Assembly (NCBI RefSeq): GCF_024586455.1
Contig: NW_026089623.1
Span: 11,554,784-11,618,783, forward strand
Reading direction: 5' to 3'
Length of the DNA stretch: 64,000 nt
Source: Bactrocera neohumeralis
Lineage: Eukaryota > Arthropoda > Insecta > Diptera > Tephritidae
Made by a program: the position numbers and the translations under genes. The notes beneath the pieces were generated by a model. The model was not told where the DNA came from. It worked only from the letters and a program-made list of their open reading frames with translations, and did no database searches. Below are positions 52,925 to 63,568 of the stretch, in pieces. Position 1 is the stretch's first letter. The number at the start of each line of letters is the position of its first letter.

Positions 52925-52929
52925 GTACG

Positions 52930-53404
52930 GTTGGAAGTGTAAAATCATTAGTTTCTGGGTTTGGCTGGAAGACATTTTTTAGATGAGCAGCGAATGTTGC
53001 TGACTTTTCTGCATCCCTCCGAGCCCATTTACCACTATTGTCACTTATTGGCATTTCACACTCTATTTGCGCACTTAGAGTTTGATGTGCTTTCCACAAC
53101 GGGTGCTTTGTACTAGTCGGTGACAGCTTTTGAATATACTGGTACTGCGCACGCTGTTCCTCACTTCTGAGGGCTCTCGTCAGTGCATGTATGGCCGCTA
53201 TCAACTGTTCTTTTTTGGCTGGTGATCTATGAACCTGCCACTCCCTTCGTAATCGTCGTTTTTGTAATACTAGTATTTCAATTTCCCTATTAGTTAAACT
53301 ATGCTTTTTGTTTTCTATATAACCTTTTTGAGGAGTTGCAATTTTGGCTGCTGTTGTAATGGTTGATTCGAATGCTGCAATGCTGTTTTCAATATCGACC
53401 GGTT
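52930..53404 (-). pseudogene. Jockey ORF2 linker region upstream of the RT
   Basis: The frame 53204-52902 reads AIHALTRALRSEEQRAQYQY, HPLWKAHQTLSAQIECEMP and GKWARRDAEKSATFAAHLK. This is the linker between endonuclease and RT. Upstream a further frame (to 53404) gives SLTNREIEILVLQKRRLRRE. It rejoins the RT at 45012 when the BEL element is removed. Confidence 0.75.
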
Positions 53405-53499
53405 GGGGTAAGCATCGAAAGCCGTAGTGCGGAACTTTAATCCGCTAAACCTAGCCTACTCCTAACTCAGGACTCTCCCACGGGACCACCGATTAAGTA

Positions 53500-55632
53500 T
53501 TACTTCGTGTGAGGGATCGCGCGGACAGACGAACGTCTAATTTGTTCAAAAAGCCTCAGTTTTGTCATTATGGATGCTGACGCTTCGCTGAGAGCTTTCC
53601 ATTTATCAGTCGACTGACACATGAGTGTCGTTAAATTATCGACTGTAAAACTACCACCGAGTGTGGTTTTTAGTTTTTCCCTTGTATTCGAAAATCTAGG
53701 GCAATAAAATAATACATGTTCAGAGTCTTCTATATGCTCTGTACACGTCGGACAGTTCGGACTAATGTCATTGTGGAATCTGAAAAGGTAGCTTCTAAAG
53801 CACCCATGTCCACTAAGTATTTGGGTCAGATAAAAGTCTAGGTCCCCATGTCGTCTATCAATCCACAAGTGGATGTCCGGTATAAGTCGGTGGGTCCAAC
53901 ACCCTTTGAATGAGGAATTCCACCGCTCCTGCCACATTTTAATGCTCTTGTTCCTCTCCTGTGTCTTTGCCGATACTGTTTTAGGCACTGATAGATGATA
54001 TAAACGCTCGAGTTCATCTCTCTGGATGTCAATGGGTAGCAGGCTGGCTAATACTTCAGCAGCGTCAGTTGATGTAGTCCGGAAAGCACTTATTACTCGA
54101 ATTGCAGAAAGCCTATGCACTGCAATTATTTGTTTAGCATATGCTTTTATATTCATTGCCTGTATTCATACTGGTGCTGCGTACAGTATTACGGAACCCA
54201 TTGCTTTCGCTATTAAGAATCGCCGGCTGGAACGCACACAGCCCGTATTGGTCATCATTCTCGACAGTGCATTGTAAATTTTGTTTGCTTTACTGGAGGA
54301 ATACTCCAGGTGTTCTTTGAATTTTAATTTAGAATCTAATATTACCCCCAGATACTTCTGCGAAGTAATCTCGCACTCCCCTATGGTGAGCTCTATTTGT
54401 TCCTTTACCTTTCTGGTGCTTATAAGTAAAACTTCAGTTCTTTGCTCCGCCAGTTCCAGAATCACAGAAGAGAACCAGTGCCGTAGATCATTTACGCACT
54501 CATTGCATTTGCTTCTTAGGTCGACTAATTGTTTTGCCACTGCTATCACCATGAGATCGTCCGCATATGCTATTAGTTTCACATCTTTTGGTTGCTGCCT
54601 TCTTAGCAACCCGTCATTCATGAGGTTCCATAACAGCGGGCCCACACTGACCCTTGGGGTACTCCACTCGAGATAGAGTAGCTCTTGGCTCCTTCGTTCG
54701 TATCATAAATCAGCCTTCTATTTTTAAAATAACTCATTATAATGTTTATGAGGTATTCTGGGGTGCGAATTTTTTCCAGGGCTTCGATTATGTGTGCCCA
54801 TTTTGCCGTATTGAACGCATTCTTGACATCCAGGGTGATCAGCGCGCAGTACTTTTTCGTGCCATCTTTTCCCACTTACTGCACATTTCGCAGTATCGAC
54901 GACTTCTCGTAGTGCGACAATAGTGGATCTCTTTTTTATAAAGCTGTATTGTCTCTCTGATAATCCGCCGGCTTTCTGGATTACTAACTCCAAGCGGTTT
55001 CGTATTATACTTTCGTACACCTTATCCATTGTGTCGAGCATACACAAAGGTCGATACGATGAAGGTTCTTCAGGTGGTTTCTTTGGTTTTGGGAGCAGAA
55101 CCAAACATTGTACTTTCCACGATTCGGGGAATACCTCTTCCTTTATACAAGCGTTGTACATTTTAGCAAACAGTTGAGGTTTTGAGCTTACAGCTTCCTT
55201 CCAGCCTCTATTAGGTATGCCATCTAATCCAGGTGCTTTGTTCTTTCTTATTTTCTTTGCTATGGCCAGGAGCTCTTCTTCTGTGACTAAAGGGGGTGAT
55301 TCTGCAGCTTCGTTTTGTCGCTTGGCATATGAAATCTGGTCGTGTTTCGGGAATAATGTTTCGACGACTTTTCCCATAAAAGATGCATCTTTCGGTTGCT
55401 TATTTTTAAATCTTGACATACAGATTTTGTAAGGAGTTCCCCAAGGGTCAATGTTTGCTTCTTTACAGAGCTTCTCAAAACATGACTTTTTGCTCCGGGT
55501 AATTGCCGACTTCAGGAGCTTCTTGTGGCTTTTAAATTCTTCTTTTAGGCGATTTTCGTTCGTTTCAACCTGGATGCGCTGTAGACGCCGTCTAGCTGAG
55601 TGACAAAGCTTTCTCAGCGTTGAAATTTCCAC
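53500..55632 (-). pseudogene. R1-like LINE ORF2 reverse transcriptase and C-terminal zinc region
   Basis: KKIRKNKAPGLDGIPNRGW, SYRPLCMLDTMDKVYES and SERQYSFIKKRSTIVALREV (55632-54890); LITLDVKNAFNTAKW (first RT Asp) and SGVPQGSV (54875-54618); GPLLWNLMNDGLLRRQQ and IAYADDLMVI (YADD, 54556-54567), KYLGVILDSKLKFKEHL (54645-54166). The last frame, 54156-53500, includes CPTCTEHIEDSEHVLFYC, the R1-type CCHC. At least three frameshifts separate them, none removing the catalytic blocks. Confidence 0.84.
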
Positions 55633-55635
55633 ATT

Positions 55636-56500
55636 TCACCAATATACAGGCCTCCATTTATTATGATGTGTTGTTCTGCGCATTGTTACATCGCATGCTG
55701 CAACCAGTTCCTTTCGCACCGTAGATACCAGATGGGCGGCATCGTCATCTGGTGCTCTTGATGCACTCCAGACTAGTTCAAAAAGGTCTGGATCGAACTT
55801 CTGTTGCTTCCAGCTTCGCTTTCTGGAAGTGCTTTTGCTGAGGGGTTCCGGCACTGGGGTGTACGAAATTTGAGCAATAATCGCCATATGATCACTGTAT
55901 GTGTATATATTTGTTACTGTCCACTTTATGTGCCTGCTGAGGATTATTTGTTTCCTTTTTGGTTCGTGTTTTGCGTTCCACTGTTTATTATTGTTAGGTT
56001 CGTCTGACATACATAGGAATTCTTGAATTAGGCGCCCGCGATGGTTTGTATATCTGCTGCCCATGCAGTCGACCATGCATTAAAATTAAAGGAAATCTTC
56101 TAATTCTGTAATTGCTATGCTGGAACGAGCATAGCATCTAACAAAATATATCCCTTGTATATTCGCCCATGTGAAAAAGTTATGAGCCTCTCTGGAGCTG
56201 GTCTTGAAAGGCTGTCCTTTGCAGGACCATATTGCTGCCTTGGTGGTTTTGTCTGCAATCCATGTGCTTTCCGGACGCTGGGAGTATTGTTCACTTAGTA
56301 TGGCGACATCAATGTTCTCTCCTGAGATTGTCTGGTCTAGTAAATCCTGTGCTGCTGCGCAATGATTTAAGTTTAACTGTATTATCCTCATTTTCTTAGA
56401 GTCTTCATCATCTCCAGATACTTGGGGCAAGTCATGCTCAATATTGGGCAGAGCATGCAGCTCGGAACGTTGGTGCATGCCTTTGCTAAATGTCCCGCGG
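55636..56500 (-). pseudogene. R1-like LINE ORF2 endonuclease
   Basis: Start MRIIQLNLNHCAAAQDLL; then DVAILSEQY, WIADKTTKAAIWSC and FVRCYARSS. A deletion and frameshift at 56080-56100 removes part of the middle, but FNAW remains in an alternative frame. The next frame (56076-55636) has GSRYTNHRGRLIQEF and TYSDHMAIIAQISY with the SDH motif. It would nick target DNA, but this copy is broken. Confidence 0.78.
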
Positions 56501-57632
56501 TTCCGCAACGTGTGCATTGAGAAAATCTGTCTGTCAAACTGCAGCAGTTACGCGCCATGTGACCCAGGTGGAAACATTTATAACATCTAGAAATAGAGGA
56601 GTATTCACGAAGGCGACAGATCGACCATCCTATCTTAACTTTGCCCGACTTTAGTGCAGCTTTGGCATCCTGAGCACGTAGGCATACCAGAGCTATCTGT
56701 GTGCCACTACGCGTTTTTCTCATACTTTTGACGCTTGATTTCTCCAGGTTTTGGATCCCACACTCTTTTTAGCCCCTAACAGATTTCTTCAGGTGTAGTA
56801 ATTTCATCTAAATCCTTACACACTATTGTGACGCTATGGGTTTTTGGCTGTATCAGCGCCATTTCTCCCACCGCACCCTCTAAGACGCTTTGGAATGATT
56901 CGGCTCTCTTGTCCGCCTGATTTTTTAGCTCAATCAGTAGGTCTCCTTTCATCGTTTTTCTTATGTAGGTCACGTTTGCTCCCAACTCTTCAAGCCCGCT
57001 GTCACTTTTTATCTTTCGTAAAATATCAGCATACGACGACCCTTCCTGTTTGGTTATAATGATGGCGTCAGGTTTCGTTCTTATTTTCTTCTGAATCGGC
57101 TTTCTCTTTTTGACAACATCCACCCATTTTTCACATGCGTTATGTTGACCCGTAGTTTCTATTATTTTCTTGGCCTCACTGGTCATTTTTTGTACCTTTT
57201 CAATAGCCTTTTTGGCTTTTTTGTGGGGGGTAGCTCTCCCGATGTTTCTCGCAGCCGCTTTGGGGTATTAATCTCTTTGAAAATATGAGAAAGCTGTGTT
57301 GCTTTACTATATAAGCACATTATGCTACTAAGTAAATCGCGCATTGCCTGGTGTACGTGCCTTTGACCAGCCATCATATTTTCTAAGTCTTTTATTTTGC
57401 AGCCCAGCTTGTTGAAATATTTGGAGGATTCATTATTTAGTGATTTCTCTTTACTTTTGCTTGCCCGGTCAGCACTTTCACCAAATGTTGATCCAGCAGC
57501 GGTGGATTCCTCATTTCTGCCGTTTGGCGGCGTTCTTAAAATTTTAGAATTCCTCCGAAAAGGATTCTCTGGTGTACGCCCCATACTATTCTCGGAGGCC
57601 ATAACCTCAGTGAGAAAATAGTTTGGGTACAC
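56388..57632 (-). pseudogene. R1-like LINE ORF1 (gag-like, three knuckles)
   Basis: N-terminal frame 57632-57183 (MASENSMGRTPENPFRR; coiled coil LGCKIKDLENMMAGQRHVHQ). A frameshift at the six-base G run 57225-57230 then moves into the frame 57186-56776 (KKIIETTGQ, SSYADILRKIKSDSGLEEL, IELKNQADKRAESFQSV). A further break precedes 56723-56450, which has RCYKCFHLGHMARNC, QCTRCGTAGHLAKAC and MLC. The ATGA overlap at 57183-57186 looks like a coupled start but results from the frameshift. ORF1 binds element RNA. Confidence 0.8.
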
Positions 57633-57650
57633 CTATTAGTGAGTACGTTC

Positions 57651-58094
57651 AGTCCCTGCCGCTAAAACCTAACTTATATTATAAATGGTTGGCAATGCCT
57701 AAACCAAAAGCAAGACGAAAAGGAGAAAAAAGCGGAAAACGAAAGCGGAGAACAGCCGATTGATCAAAGCAAAACGGCAAATTTAAAATAAGCGCACGTT
57801 TGATTCGCTGTTATTAGGGGAAATAAAAAGTTATAACTAAATAATTTGGAAATTGACCGCGAAAAGGGGCAGGTATTTGCAAATAAATTTGGTTTAAATT
57901 AAATTGTACTTATCTATTTCTTTAGGTTTAGTATCCACTTGGATCGTCCGGAATCCCGGTAAGTCCTAACACAAAAATCTAGTGTTTTCACTATGAAAAG
58001 CTAGGATTATTCAACGAATAATCCAAGAGCGTAAATAACACGTCCACACGCCTCTAAAAGGGCAAAGTCCACTTCACTCAACACTAAACTATTT
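57651..58094. other. Possible LINE leader and unassigned DNA
   Basis: Purine-rich at 57700-57760, otherwise AT-rich. The first part may be the 5' leader of the R1-like LINE. AACACGTCCACACGCC near 58038 recalls the Jockey 5' terminus (AACACGTCCGTACACC at 39392), but the match is short. Confidence 0.35.
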
Positions 58095-58330
58095 ACTCAT
58101 TCGGGGCTTGTAGTTCTTTTTCGCTGGGTGCGTTTTTTACGTGGTGGGTCCCAAACCCAGCGCACAACCCTGCGGAGGGGATGTTTCGCCTTCTCACTTG
58201 GCCAAAGACCGGAAGTCGTATGCTGCTTGAGCCATAAGTAAAAGAAGAAAAGTGAATGGCGATCAGAGAACTTTTCTCACTTGCGTTAACTTCTACACAT
58301 GACTCTATCCTCTGCAAAACCACTACGTTT
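58095..58330 (-). pseudogene. RTE LINE 5' leader fragment
   Basis: Reverse complement of the leader of the RTE at 32572, with GTGGTGGGTCCCAAACCCAG, GATGTTTCGCCTTCTCAC, CCAAAGACCGGAAGT and ATGGCGATCAGAGAAC. About 40 bases are missing between TTCTCAC and TTGGCC. No coding part is attached. Confidence 0.78.
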
Positions 58331-58374
58331 GGAAAAGTAGTCCCAGTTCGCTAGTAATCTAAGCGATATCTCAC

Positions 58375-58797
58375 AAATATAATGCGTAAATTATGCCCCA
58401 GAGCATAAAGTCGAACTACATGGCTTCTGTGACGCCTCTAAAAGGGCAAATTGCGCCACTATTAATGTTCACACACAAAACGACTATGCGACCACAAGCC
58501 ACTTACTAGTTGCCAAAGCAAAAATGTCATCTCTAAAAACAATAAATCTACCTCGACTGGAACTAAGTATGTGGTGTACTACTACTTGCCAAACTGGCAT
58601 CCGTAGTGCAAACACATCTGAATATGGCAAAATATAAATTATATCTCTGGTCTGTTTCCGAGATTGTATTAGCCTGGTTGGAACAACCGCCACATGTATG
58701 GAAGATGTATATTTCCAATTGACCGTCTCAAGTCATTGACCTAGTGGTATCAGCCACTTGGCAACATATAGCCAATGCTGCCAATCCTGCCGATCTA
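58375..58797 (+). pseudogene. BEL/Pao RNase H fragment, left of mariner
   Basis: Plus frames give ELHGFCDASKRANCATI, TSHLLVAKAKMSSLKTINLP and RLELS, then (frameshifted) YKLYLWSVSEIVLAWLEQP and NPADL. This is the RNase H-like segment of BEL pol, from an element different from the one at 45 kb. It continues at 63967-64000 after the mariner. The upstream and downstream remainder is outside or lost. Confidence 0.75.
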
Positions 58798-58868
58798 CAA
58801 GGTCTGTCTCAAAAGAAACAGGACTTAAAAAAACAACAAAAAATTAACCTTTTCAAAAGTTATATTTT

Positions 58869-59346
58869 TTATTCAAAGTAGTTTCCTTTTGCTTCGATAC
58901 AGCTTTTAGCCCGGTCAATTAGCATTCCAAATGAGTGTTTAAGGTCATTTTTCGGAATGCTCTTGAGAACATCGGTCGTCGCCTTTTGGATAGCTGAAAT
59001 GTCCTGAAACCAGTGTTCTTTCATGGGCAAATGAAGTTTTCCAAATAGGTAAAAATCACAGGACGCCAGATCAGGTGAGTAGGGCGAGTGATTAATGGTT
59101 AATATGGAGTTTTTTGTCAAAAAATCAGTGACAAGCGGCGACCGATGACACGGCGCATTATCGTGCAACAGGCGCCAGGACCCTGCCTCACGGTATTGTG
59201 GTCGAGCACGACGAATGCGTGCCAAAAGACGCTTCATAACACCAAGGTAAAACACAGCATTAATCGTTTGGCCAGGTGGGACGAATTCTCGGTGTACAAT
59301 ACCCTCGGAATCGTAAAAACAAATCAGCATTGTTTCTATTTTTGAC
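58869..59346 (-). pseudogene. Mariner transposase C-terminal half
   Basis: SKIETMLICFYDSEGIVHRE; PPGQTINAVFYLGVMKRL; LLHDNAPCHRSPLVTDFL (second catalytic Asp in HDNAP); HSPYSPDLASCDFYLFGKLH (third catalytic Asp in SCDF). The tail ends SCIEAKGNYFE. Two catalytic aspartates of DD34D are intact. The first one and part of the linker are deleted upstream. Confidence 0.85.
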
Positions 59347-59348
59347 AG

Positions 59349-60158
59349 GGGGCATTAGCAAGGGGGCTTTAGCTAGGAAGCTGAAGTTGGACCGTCGATT
59401 AGCGGCAAAGATAGTGGAACGCTACGGTGGTGAGCATGCTGGTCAGGTATCTGAGCAGCATGCTAACACGCTTGAGTGGGCCAAGAAGGTGCTTAGTGAG
59501 AGCGAGACCGATGGGTCACGACTCGAAGCAAAGAGGCAGGAACCAGCGGTTAAGCGACAAAGGTCGCACGAGGGAGAAATCTCCCTTGGAAAAAAACCGA
59601 GAACGGGCGCGGCGCCAACCTTCAGCGAGATCGCTAAAGGTGCTGCTGCAAGGGTACTTGGCGTGCTTTATCGCAGCAGGGAGGACGGGGCTGTCCTCCC
59701 ATGAGCAGTGGAAGAGAGTAGCGGCGGCTATCTCTTCGGTCTTCCTCAAGGTGGTCAAGGAAAACCCGGGGCCACCCCCAAAATGTGTTAGTGCCGATTG
59801 GCACCATGGGCTGCACAAGCTGACTAGGTGTGCCGATGAAAGATCGGCCATCTTATATAAGAAGGCGGTCTCTCTGGTGGGGGAGGTTTGGAAGGGGGCC
59901 AGACTGGAGGCCGTGGACAAAGAGGATCTTCCCCTTCGCTCTAGTGCTCGCGTCTGGCTGCCAGCTGAACCATCCACTGCGAAAGAGATCGAGGAAATCC
60001 TCAGGTACGGCAACCCCTCACTTCCCGCGCATGACTGGAGGGTCATAAGGCTGGAGAGAACCGATAAACCATATCGGCAGGCGCTGATAATGCTTAACGC
60101 GGAGTCTATCAGTCCTCTCAGCAAAACCAAGGGGAAGGCGTCAATGATGGTCAAATGA
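59349..60158 (+). pseudogene. LINE ORF1 (DUF4780-like)
   Basis: First frame: GALARKLKLDRRLAAKIVER, EWAKKVLSESETDG, RKPRTGAAPTFSEI. A frameshift near 59690 moves into VLYRSRE/SSHEQWKRVAAAI. The second frame runs to 60158 with KENPGPPPKCVSADW, LPAEPSTAKEIEEIL and YRQALIMLNAESISPLSKTK. The last motif is typical of DUF4780 in fly LINE ORF1 proteins. No zinc knuckle is seen. Start codon absent: the element may be slightly 5'-truncated. Confidence 0.78.
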
Positions 60159-60335
60159 TCATGGAAAACGACCCAAACCTCTCGGACGTGGCGAGTTCTG
60201 GAGGCGGTTCGTCGATCGGCGACTCCGTCTTCAGCCTCGAACAATTGTTCGAGGAGGTGAGGGTCGATCAGGACTTAAGCGCTGAACTAGCGCTCCTAGA
60301 GGAGAGTCTGAAGTGTAAAATTTCTCTAGATTAAC
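60159..60335 (+). pseudogene. ORF1/ORF2 junction segment
   Basis: A frame from ATG at 60161 encodes MENDPNLSDVASSGGGSS and an acidic stretch EQLFEEVRVDQDL. It then stops, while ORF2 homology (INLHHAKAASANLLL) begins in a different frame near 60330. It may be the real ORF2 N-terminus or the ORF1 C-terminal tail. Confidence 0.4.
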
Positions 60336-61556
60336 CTCCATCACGCAAAGGCGGCCTCCGCCAATCTACTGCTTCGTCTGGAGCAAGACGAAGCCGATGT
60401 GGTCCTGATCCAGGAACCGTGGCTAACTGGCAACGGAATATCTGGACTGAGGTCGAAGAGCCATAAGCTGGTGGTGGCCAAGGATGCAGGTAGAAATAGA
60501 GCCTGTATGCTGATCAGAAACGAACTAACGGTATTTATTTTACCTAATTTCAGCAACGCTGACGTAGTTACAGCAAAGCTAGAGTGCGACACCGGGAATA
60601 TCTGGCTAGTCTCTGCGTACATGCCTCACGACGATGAGGTAGAGCCGCCTTCTGCATTACTGAGGAGGACCTTGGCTGAAGCGTCCCGGAATGGTGCCGG
60701 TGTTATCAATCCCAGAAACACGGACTGGGAAGGCTACCGCAGAAGGCTTCGGCAAACTCTCCCACGCGCACCGGGGGTGGGCGCGCTGGCCACCGCCGAT
60801 GTGGTGGATGGGTGGGTCGAAGCTTTCAGCTCGGCGTTCAACACTGCACTGGAGAGCTCCTGTCCATTGAAAACACCGAAGGGCAGAGGGAAACCTCAAT
60901 GGTGGACTGTGCTCTCGGAAATTAGGGCGTCCTGTAGGCGCTTATTTAACAAGGCCCGTAGGAATGGGCTACCTGATGATTGGGTCCTGTATAAAACAGG
61001 ACTTTCAATATACGAGTCCGAGCTAAGAAGGGCTAAGAGGATCTCGTGGAAGAGCTTCTGCGAAAAAGTGGAAGGCTATCACGAGTCCTCTAGATTCAGG
61101 CGAATCCTCGCGAAAAACCCTGTGTCCCTGGGGTATCTCAGGGATGTAAATGGGAAGTGGGCGCTGAGTAGTGAAGAAACTCTACAGATGCTCCTTGATG
61201 CTCACTTCCCTAGTAACACGTCCTCTATGGAGGTATCTCTCGGAGCGTTGCATGCTGACTACACAGCCTTTGTCGACCTTCTAGATGAGTGTCACTTGTC
61301 TTGGGCGATCAATTCGTTCAAACCGTTCAAGTCCCCGGGACCGGACGGCATCATACCAGCGCAGCTGCAGCAGGCTGTTAAGGTATCATGCGGCTGGTTG
61401 GTACCGATCTTTGCGAACTGCATCAGATTAGGTTACATTCCGGGGGCCTGGAGACGAGTCAGAGTGACGTTCATCCCGAAGGCTGGCACGGGCTCCCACG
61501 TTACGGCCAAGCATTTCAGGCCCATCTCAGGTTCAGGTTCTCCTCGTTTGTATTAA
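60330..61556 (+). pseudogene. LINE ORF2: deleted endonuclease and start of RT
   Basis: INLHHAKAASANLLLRLEQD, DVVLIQEPWLTGNGI and WLVSAYMPHDDEVEPPSALL, then directly SRNGAGVINPRNTDWEGYRR. The middle of the endonuclease with the D-N-A-W and SDH parts is missing without loss of frame, an in-frame deletion near 60690-60700. The linker follows with KSFCEKVEGYHESSRFRRIL. RT block: NSFKPFKSPGPDGIIPAQLQ and RPIS, after which a frameshift near 61530 ends the frame. Confidence 0.83.
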
Positions 61557-62161
61557 AAACTTTGGAGAGACTGCTGGACTGGTATTTGAGAAGGCGCATT
61601 CCGAGGGACTATCTATCAGGAGCGCAACATGCGTATCGTAAAGGAAGGTCAGTGGACACTGCCTTGCACACTATCGTGTCGTGGCTTGAGGAAGCAATTG
61701 AGGCTAAGGACTTCGCAGTTGGGACCTTCCTTGATATTGAGGGAGCTTTCAACAATGTCCTGCCAGAGGCAGTCGTAACTGCTCTAGACGGTCTTGGGGT
61801 TGAATCGAACCTCAAGCACCTCATTTTCAGTCTTCTGTGCGACAGAGTGGTCGAAACAGAATAAGACAGCGCGAGCGCGCGGCGGAGTGTGAGCAGGGGA
61901 ACCCCTCAAGGAGGGGTTCTTTCCCCTCTTCTATGGATTCTAGTCGTTAACGACCTTCTCAGAAGGCTAGAGGATCTTGGCTGCAAGATTATTGCCTATG
62001 CAGACGATGTAGCACTTATGGTGAAAGGAAAGTTTCTAAGCACCGTGTATGAGTTGACGCAGGGATATCTCGGCGTGGTTATAAAATGGGCGGTCGAAAG
62101 TGGACTCGCCATAAATCCAAATAAAACAGAAATGGTTTTATTTAGTCCTATACTGCTGTAG
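61530..62161 (+). pseudogene. LINE ORF2: RT palm with YADD
   Basis: SSFVLKTLERLLDWYLRRRI, GAQHAYRKGRSVDTALHTIV, TFLDIEGAFNNVL (first RT Asp), SRGTPQGGVLSPLLWILVVN and IIAYADDVALMVKGKF (YADD at 61997-62008). An in-frame TAA (61862-61864) interrupts between DRVVETE and SRGTPQ. The frame ends at 62159-62161, where a deletion or frameshift leads to the next part. Confidence 0.85.
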
Positions 62162-63470
62162 ACGAGCTATTGGCAAGAGGTGGGGCCTCTCACCGAAGGT
62201 GGTACTCTGGCTCTATGACACCATAGTCAAGTCCATAATGTTCTATGGAGTCTTCATGTGGTGGAGGGCTTTACAGAAGACCACACTTGCAAAGAAACTT
62301 GAGAGCGTTCAACGAGCTGCGCTTATCAGCATGTGTGGTTCATTAAGGTCCACCCCAACCATTGCACTTAATGTAATTCTGAACATAACGCCGGTGGATA
62401 TTGCCGGAAGGTGTATGGCCGCAAAGGTGGCCATTAGGCTCAGGGAGTATGGATTCCTAAAGGAGCGGGTATTTGAACACTCGGATGTCCTCACAAGCTT
62501 CGACTGCATACCGGATCATCTGGATCATGGAGTCGCCATATTGAACTCCGGTGGCTCCTTCTCTGCACATATACCGACGAGGGAGGTTTGGCAGGGAAGA
62601 AGCCGTTGGAGGAGAGGGGCAGTAAGCTTCTTTACGGATGGGTCAAAGCTTGGGGGGAAGGTTGTTGGAGGAGTCTACTGTCGGGAGCTCTCCATAAAAT
62701 CCTGCTTCAGACTTCCCGACTATTGCAGTGTTTTCCAGGCTGAGGTTGCAGCCATCAAGGTAGCAGCAGATATGCTGCTCAGTAGAGAGTCTAACTTCAG
62801 GGAGGTGACCATTCACTCGGATAGCAGAGCGGCGATTCTAGCCTTGAACTCATTTACAGTGCGTTCAGGGCTGGTCGAAGAGTGTCTGACGTCACTGTCT
62901 CTGGCGGCGAGAGCTTTCATTATAAGACTTATATGGGTGCCGGGCCACAGCGGAATCGCGGGCACCTGCAAAGCTGATGAGCTAGCAAGGGAAGGCACCC
63001 TTGAATCACTAACGGTAGAATGGGAACGGGTAGGTGCTCCGGCAGCCTCTTGTGTTCTACTACTAGGTAGCTGGGCCTCGCGGCTGCTCGGTCAGCGATG
63101 GGCCAGCATTAGTACCTGCGCGGTCGCAAAAGCCTTTTGGCCAAAGATGGATCGAAGGAGATCTAGTGATCTCTTTGCCCTCAACAAGGCTAGCCTCTCA
63201 TTAATGATGGGTCTCTTGACGGGCCACTGCCCCATTGGCATACACGCTGTAAGACTGGGAATCTTACCGGACGCCGCATGCAGAAGCTGCTTGGAAGAAG
63301 ATGCAGTAGAAACAAGCCAGCACTTCCTTCTTGACTGCCCTGCTTTTGGGAGATCAAGAATGAGGCACTTGGGGGCACATACCTTCAGACATCCCACCGA
63401 TCTGGCGGGCATTGAAATTAAGCGCCTCTGTAAATTTGTATTGGATACTAAACGGTTTGCCGATCTCTAA
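62162..63470 (+). CDS. LINE ORF2: RT thumb, RNase H and C-terminal CCHC
   Basis: Open for 424 codons (62199-63470). RT thumb: YDTIVKSIMFYGVFMWWRAL, ESVQRAALISMCGSLRSTP and NVILNITPVDIAGRCMAAKV. RNase H: FFTDGSKLGGKVVGGVYC (D near residue 145), FQAEVAAIKVAADMLL (E, ~180), IHSDSRAAILALNSF (D, ~206) and KADELAREG (D, ~259), so the four acidic residues are present. C-terminal CCHC: CRSCLEEDAVETSQHFLLDC. The piece lacks the palm upstream and is therefore not a working enzyme by itself. Confidence 0.86.
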
Positions 63471-63479
63471 GTTCGAACA

Positions 63480-63568
63480 CGGGAGTTCGAGTTTCAACGG
63501 CTTCACAAAGGACTACTTCTAGTCCATGTACGATCTCCGATCAGCCGTCTTACCTAACCTAACCTAAC
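63480..63568 (+). other. LINE 3' UTR with CCTAA repeat end
   Basis: Short 3' UTR (about 90 bases) with GTTCGAACACGGGAGTTCGA forming a small inverted repeat (TTCGAAC and GTTCGA-like), then the CCTAA units. Confidence 0.7.

Larger units (their letters stand above)
43746..53404 (-). mobile_element. Second Jockey-like LINE, split by the BEL element
   Basis: Minus-strand copy with its T run at 43746-43757 (poly-A tail), RT sequence at 43882-45012 and continuation at 52925-53404. The BEL element between them is flanked by GTACG at 45013-45017 and 52925-52929. At 53404 the R1-like LINE takes over, and I find no Jockey endonuclease beyond it, so the 5' part is lost. Its sequence is clearly distinct from the copy at 26378-39429 but of the same group. 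Confidence 0.82.
53405..57650 (-). mobile_element. R1-like LINE, nearly full length, many breaks
   Basis: Minus-strand element whose 3' end (GGCTTTCGATGCTTAC) matches that of the truncated copy at 21480-22560. ORF1 carries three CCHC knuckles. ORF2 carries an apurinic-type endonuclease, an RT and a C-terminal CCHC. These are features of the R1 clade (R1, RT1, Waldo and TRAS/SART relatives). It adjoins the second Jockey at 53404; its target duplication and exact 5' end are unresolved. Confidence 0.82.
59347..63568 (+). mobile_element. LOA/R1-type LINE with RNase H, ending in (CCTAA)n
   Basis: 4.2 kb inserted into a mariner with 11-bp duplication CTATTTTTGAC (59336-59346 and 63569-63579). It encodes an ORF1 (DUF4780-like), an endonuclease remnant, RT and an RNase H domain. 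The 3' terminus reads CTTACCTAACCTAACCTAAC, about three CCTAA units in place of poly-A. RNase H in this position is found in the LOA, I and some R1 relatives. Broken by at least four lesions. Confidence 0.88.

Noticed and set aside
57183..57186. ATGA stop-start overlap suggesting translational coupling in LINE ORF1
   Set aside because: Continuous homology across the junction in another frame (KKAKKAIEKVQKMTSEAKK) shows a frameshift at the G run 57225-57230 instead.
59516..60244. 242-codon minus-strand frame opposite the LINE ORF1
   Set aside because: Antisense shadow of ORF1 in GC-rich coding sequence. The plus-sense protein is the one with family motifs.
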